From: CAZNQW01 sp964575225
Lineage (GTDB): Bacteria; Chloroflexota; Anaerolineae; JAAYZQ01
Direction: 5' to 3'
Assembly (NCBI GenBank): GCA_964575225.1
Contig: CAZNQW010000003.1
Location: forward strand, 1-51,560
Length of the DNA: 51,560 bases
Below the pieces are notes generated by a model, which was given only the letters and a program-made list of their open reading frames with translations, searched no databases and was not told the DNA's origin. This document shows positions 49,283 through 51,560 of this stretch, one piece after another. The position numbers and the translations under genes were made by a program. The stretch's first letter is position 1. Each line of letters opens with the position of its first letter.

Positions 49283-50449
49283 ATGACGCAACCTGAACTG
49301 TACGACCCCCTGGCCGGTGTCCAGGCGGCGGGCCCGCCGGGTACCATCTCTTTTGTCTACGGCCTGCCCGACCCGGCCACCTTTCCCCGGGACGACCTGG
49401 CCCGGGCCATGCAAACCGTGTTCCGGGAGCGGGCCGACATTGCCCTGCAATATGGCCCCTGCCAGGGCTATGGCCCCCTCATCGACTATTTGCGGGTCAG
49501 GCTGGACCGTGAGGAGGGCCTGGTGGTGGATCGGCCCCAGATGATGATTACCGGTGGTTCCGCCCAGATCCTGGATCACCTGTGCACCCTGTTCACCCGC
49601 CCGGGCGACATTGTGCTGGTCGAAGCCCCTACCTACCACGAGACGCTCCAGCTCTTTCGCGATCATGGCCTGCGCCCGCTGCAAATCGCTACCGACGACG
49701 ATGGATTGCGGGTCGATGCGCTGGCCGATCGGCTGCACGAGTTGGCCCGTCAGGGGGACCGGGCCCGAATGCTCTACGTCATCCCCAATTTTCAGAATCC
49801 CAGCGGTATCACCCTGGCGGCCGAGCGGCGAAGGGTGGTGCTGGACCTGGCCCAGCGGTACGACCTGCTGGTGGTGGAAGACGACGTGTATCGGGACCTG
49901 GCCTATGGCGGCGAGGCGCCGCCCTCGCTGTTTTCTTTGGACGACAGCGGTCGGGCGCTGCGCATTGGCAGCTTTTCCAAAATCCTGGCGCCGGGACTGC
50001 GCTCGGGCTGGCTGCTGGGACCGCCGGGCCTGATCGATCGCCTGGTGACCAGTGGCCTGCGAAACATGAGCGGTGGTGTCAATCCGTTGATCGCCCAGGC
50101 CCTGGCCGAGTATTGCCGACAAGGTTTGCTGGAGCCGCACATCGCCGGCCTGCGACGGGTCTATCAGGAACGGCGCGACGCCATGCTGGATACCCTGGCG
50201 GATGTCATGCCGGCGGGCGCCCGCTGGACCCGGCCCGGCGGCGGGTTTTTCGTGTGGCTGGCCCTCCCCGCGCCGCTGCGGGCGGTCCAGGTGGCCGAAC
50301 GGGCCCGTGCCCAGGGATTGCTGATCCCCGTGGGCGATCCCTTCTTTGCCGAAGAGCCCCCGGGCCAGTATCTGCGACTGGCTTTCAGTTTCGTGACACC
50401 CGAAAAGATCCGAGAGGGGCTTCAGGTTCTGGCCCAGGTTATGGCATGA
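49283..50449 (+). CDS. PLP-dependent class I/II aminotransferase (LysN/2-aminoadipate type)
   Basis: A 388-residue fold-type I aminotransferase. LQYGPCQGYGPLIDYLR is typical of the MocR/LysN-related group, ITGGSAQILDHL and VIPNFQNPSGIT are conserved, and the Schiff-base Lys is in GSFSKILAPGLRSGW. The GntR DNA-binding domain of MocR regulators is absent, so it is an enzyme. Substrate candidates are 2-aminoadipate, aromatic or branched amino acids. GGAGGCGATCG precedes the ATG. Confidence 0.9.
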   Translation: MTQPELYDPLAGVQAAGPPGTISFVYGLPDPATFPRDDLARAMQTVFRERADIALQYGPCQGYGPLIDYLRVRLDREEGLVVDRPQMMITGGSAQILDHLCTLFTRPGDIVLVEAPTYHETLQLFRDHGLRPLQIATDDDGLRVDALADRLHELARQGDRARMLYVIPNFQNPSGITLAAERRRVVLDLAQRYDLLVVEDDVYRDLAYGGEAPPSLFSLDDSGRALRIGSFSKILAPGLRSGWLLGPPGLIDRLVTSGLRNMSGGVNPLIAQALAEYCRQGLLEPHIAGLRRVYQERRDAMLDTLADVMPAGARWTRPGGGFFVWLALPAPLRAVQVAERARAQGLLIPVGDPFFAEEPPGQYLRLAFSFVTPEKIREGLQVLAQVMA

Positions 50450-50518
50450 TATCCCTTATCCGTTACGCCGGCCCGTCAGGGCGCCGATGAGGGCCATTCC
50501 CATTCTGAGAGGTGCACT

Positions 50519-51175
50519 ATGAGTTCTTGGATTCCGGTCCCGTTCCTGGTGGTGACTGCCGTGGTGACTGTTTGGGCGGGGTTGCAGCATCGGCAACATC
50601 TGGTCTACCTGTTCAAGCCTCTCTCTACCCTGTTAGTCATCGCCGTGGCCTTGTTGTCGTTGACCACACCCAATGCCCAGGTTGGGTACACGATGGGCAT
50701 CACCGCCGGGTTGGTTTTGTCGCTGGGTGGCGACATAGCCCTGATGTTTCCGTCGCGGCGGGCCTTTACCCTTGGGTTGGTGCTCTTTCTCCTGGCCCAT
50801 GTGGTTTACATCCTGGCCTTTACCCTGCCCAACGGTTTTCACTCGGCCGACTGGGTTACGGGGGCCGTCCTTGTGGCCATCGCTGCCGCTTGCTTCCTGT
50901 ATCTGAAGCCGGGCCTGGGTTCGATGAAGGGGCCGGTGTTGGCCTATATCCTGGTCATTTGCCTGATGGTCCACCGGGCGCTTTCCCTCTTTTTCGGCGA
51001 TGCCTTTACCCCGACGCAGGCCTGGTTGGCCAGCGCGGGCGCCGTGCTGTTCCTGATCTCCGATCTGATTCTGGCCATCAACCGCTTTCGCCACCCCTTT
51101 GAAAAGGAGCGCTTGGGGCTGCTGGCCTACTATGCCGGTCAGTTGCTGATTGCCCTGACCGCCTCCTATTTCTAG
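50519..51175 (+). CDS. YhhN/TMEM86 family lysoplasmalogenase-like membrane protein
   Basis: A 218-residue membrane protein with about eight helices. GLVLSLGGDIALMFPS and the C-terminal GAVLFLISDLILAINRF hold the two conserved acidic groups of the YhhN family. Eukaryotic TMEM86B is a lysoplasmalogenase; bacterial members have not all been tested. The ATG has GAGAGG upstream. No partner gene is evident. Confidence 0.88.
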   Translation: MSSWIPVPFLVVTAVVTVWAGLQHRQHLVYLFKPLSTLLVIAVALLSLTTPNAQVGYTMGITAGLVLSLGGDIALMFPSRRAFTLGLVLFLLAHVVYILAFTLPNGFHSADWVTGAVLVAIAAACFLYLKPGLGSMKGPVLAYILVICLMVHRALSLFFGDAFTPTQAWLASAGAVLFLISDLILAINRFRHPFEKERLGLLAYYAGQLLIALTASYF

Positions 51176-51560
51176 ACGGAAAAGCGGCCCCCTACCGTTA
51201 ATCGCGGATTGGACGCTATGCCTTTCCCACGGGCGCCACAGGGCTTGTTGCATTCTTCCTTAACCGATATGATGTGGTAGGGTTTCGCGCCCTGTGTCTG
51301 CACGACATCATCGGGGCGCGGAGGCTCGCCAAAAGCGCAGGCCGCCCCCGAGGACGGGAGCGGCGAGCACCAAAGTGTCCAACCACGTCTTGGCCGACTT
51401 TGCATAGCCCTGCCTGGGGTTGTGTATACAAGTCGGTGGGAAATCTCTTGTGGGGGCCTACCGAGGCCCCCACACCCCCGGGGCGGGGGGGGGAAACCCC
51501 CCCCCCCCCCCCCCAGAATAGCGAGGGCCGCAGCTGGGGGAGAGGGAAAAGGGCCCCACA
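51176..51560. other. Non-coding right end with hairpin and homopolymers
   Basis: No gene is supported. It holds a copy of the 20-bp motif of 46605 in inverse (51423-51442) and a perfect 10-bp hairpin (51449-51458, 51465-51474). A run of 9 G (51485-51493) and a run of 18 C (51497-51514) follow. The homopolymers next to a contig edge look like assembly or read error. Confidence 0.6.

Overview
The window is a draft-scaffold piece (two runs of N, a homopolymer-damaged right edge) of a GC-rich bacterial chromosome. The best fit is Chloroflexota, probably Anaerolineae; this is an inference from protein style, and no marker gene here proves it. Supporting signs are a Pst operon with large periplasmic insertions, a secreted protein ending in an LPLIL-type C-terminal motif, a lipoprotein with a Val/Lys/Glu repeat linker, promoters that look leaderless, and a block of housekeeping genes in an order known from Bacillus. 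No rRNA, tRNA, CRISPR array, phage or insertion sequence was found.

Left part (1-5070, minus strand): an operon of two thiolase-fold proteins and two DUF35 (zinc ribbon/OB-fold) proteins. Both thiolases lack the nucleophilic cysteine. The operon follows a promoter and a long structured leader that may be a riboswitch. Upstream lies a cyclic 2,3-diphosphoglycerate synthetase-like GTPase with its own terminator.

Housekeeping block (5198-22401, almost all minus strand): tatC, tatB, nusB, an Asp23 protein, fabG, fabD, rpmF, yceD, a coiled-coil protein that seems to start at ATT, coaD, recG, three DegV/FakB proteins, a FakA/YloV protein, a second Asp23 protein, divergent rpmB, then rpe, rlmN and a HAD phosphatase. 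The order rlmN-rpe-rpmB-yloU-yloV-recG-fabD-fabG resembles the Bacillus locus. Protein export, lipid synthesis and fatty acid activation genes sit beside ribosomal and recombination genes. tatC is interrupted by a nominal 100-N gap inside a 60-bp tandem repeat; joining the contigs at a shared 21-bp end restores one frame.

Middle (22416-27252): a DHA2-type exporter, a MobA/MocA-like nucleotidyltransferase, a divergent cobalamin-binding-like radical SAM protein, and an amidohydrolase resembling 8-oxoguanine deaminase.

Phosphate region (27647-37315): phoP-phoR two-component genes, surE on the other strand, then pstS-pstC-pstA-pstB-arsC-phoU. Between surE and pstS lie two arrays of six TTAAC-type half-sites with exact 11-bp spacing, as expected for PhoP boxes. 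The sensor, regulator, operator and target operon are therefore all in the window.

Right part (37385-51560): a secreted 610-residue protein, an SGNH hydrolase, a small membrane protein, an ABC1/UbiB-family kinase, a YccF protein, a coiled-coil/SPFH pair in which the SPFH protein ends in an excisionase-type helix-turn-helix, a class V aminotransferase, the FAD and 2Fe-2S subunits of a molybdenum hydroxylase without the large subunit, hemW, a class I/II aminotransferase and a YhhN lysoplasmalogenase-like protein. A repeat of about 165 bp is present at 27337 and 46413. The final 100 bases carry long G and C runs and look unreliable.
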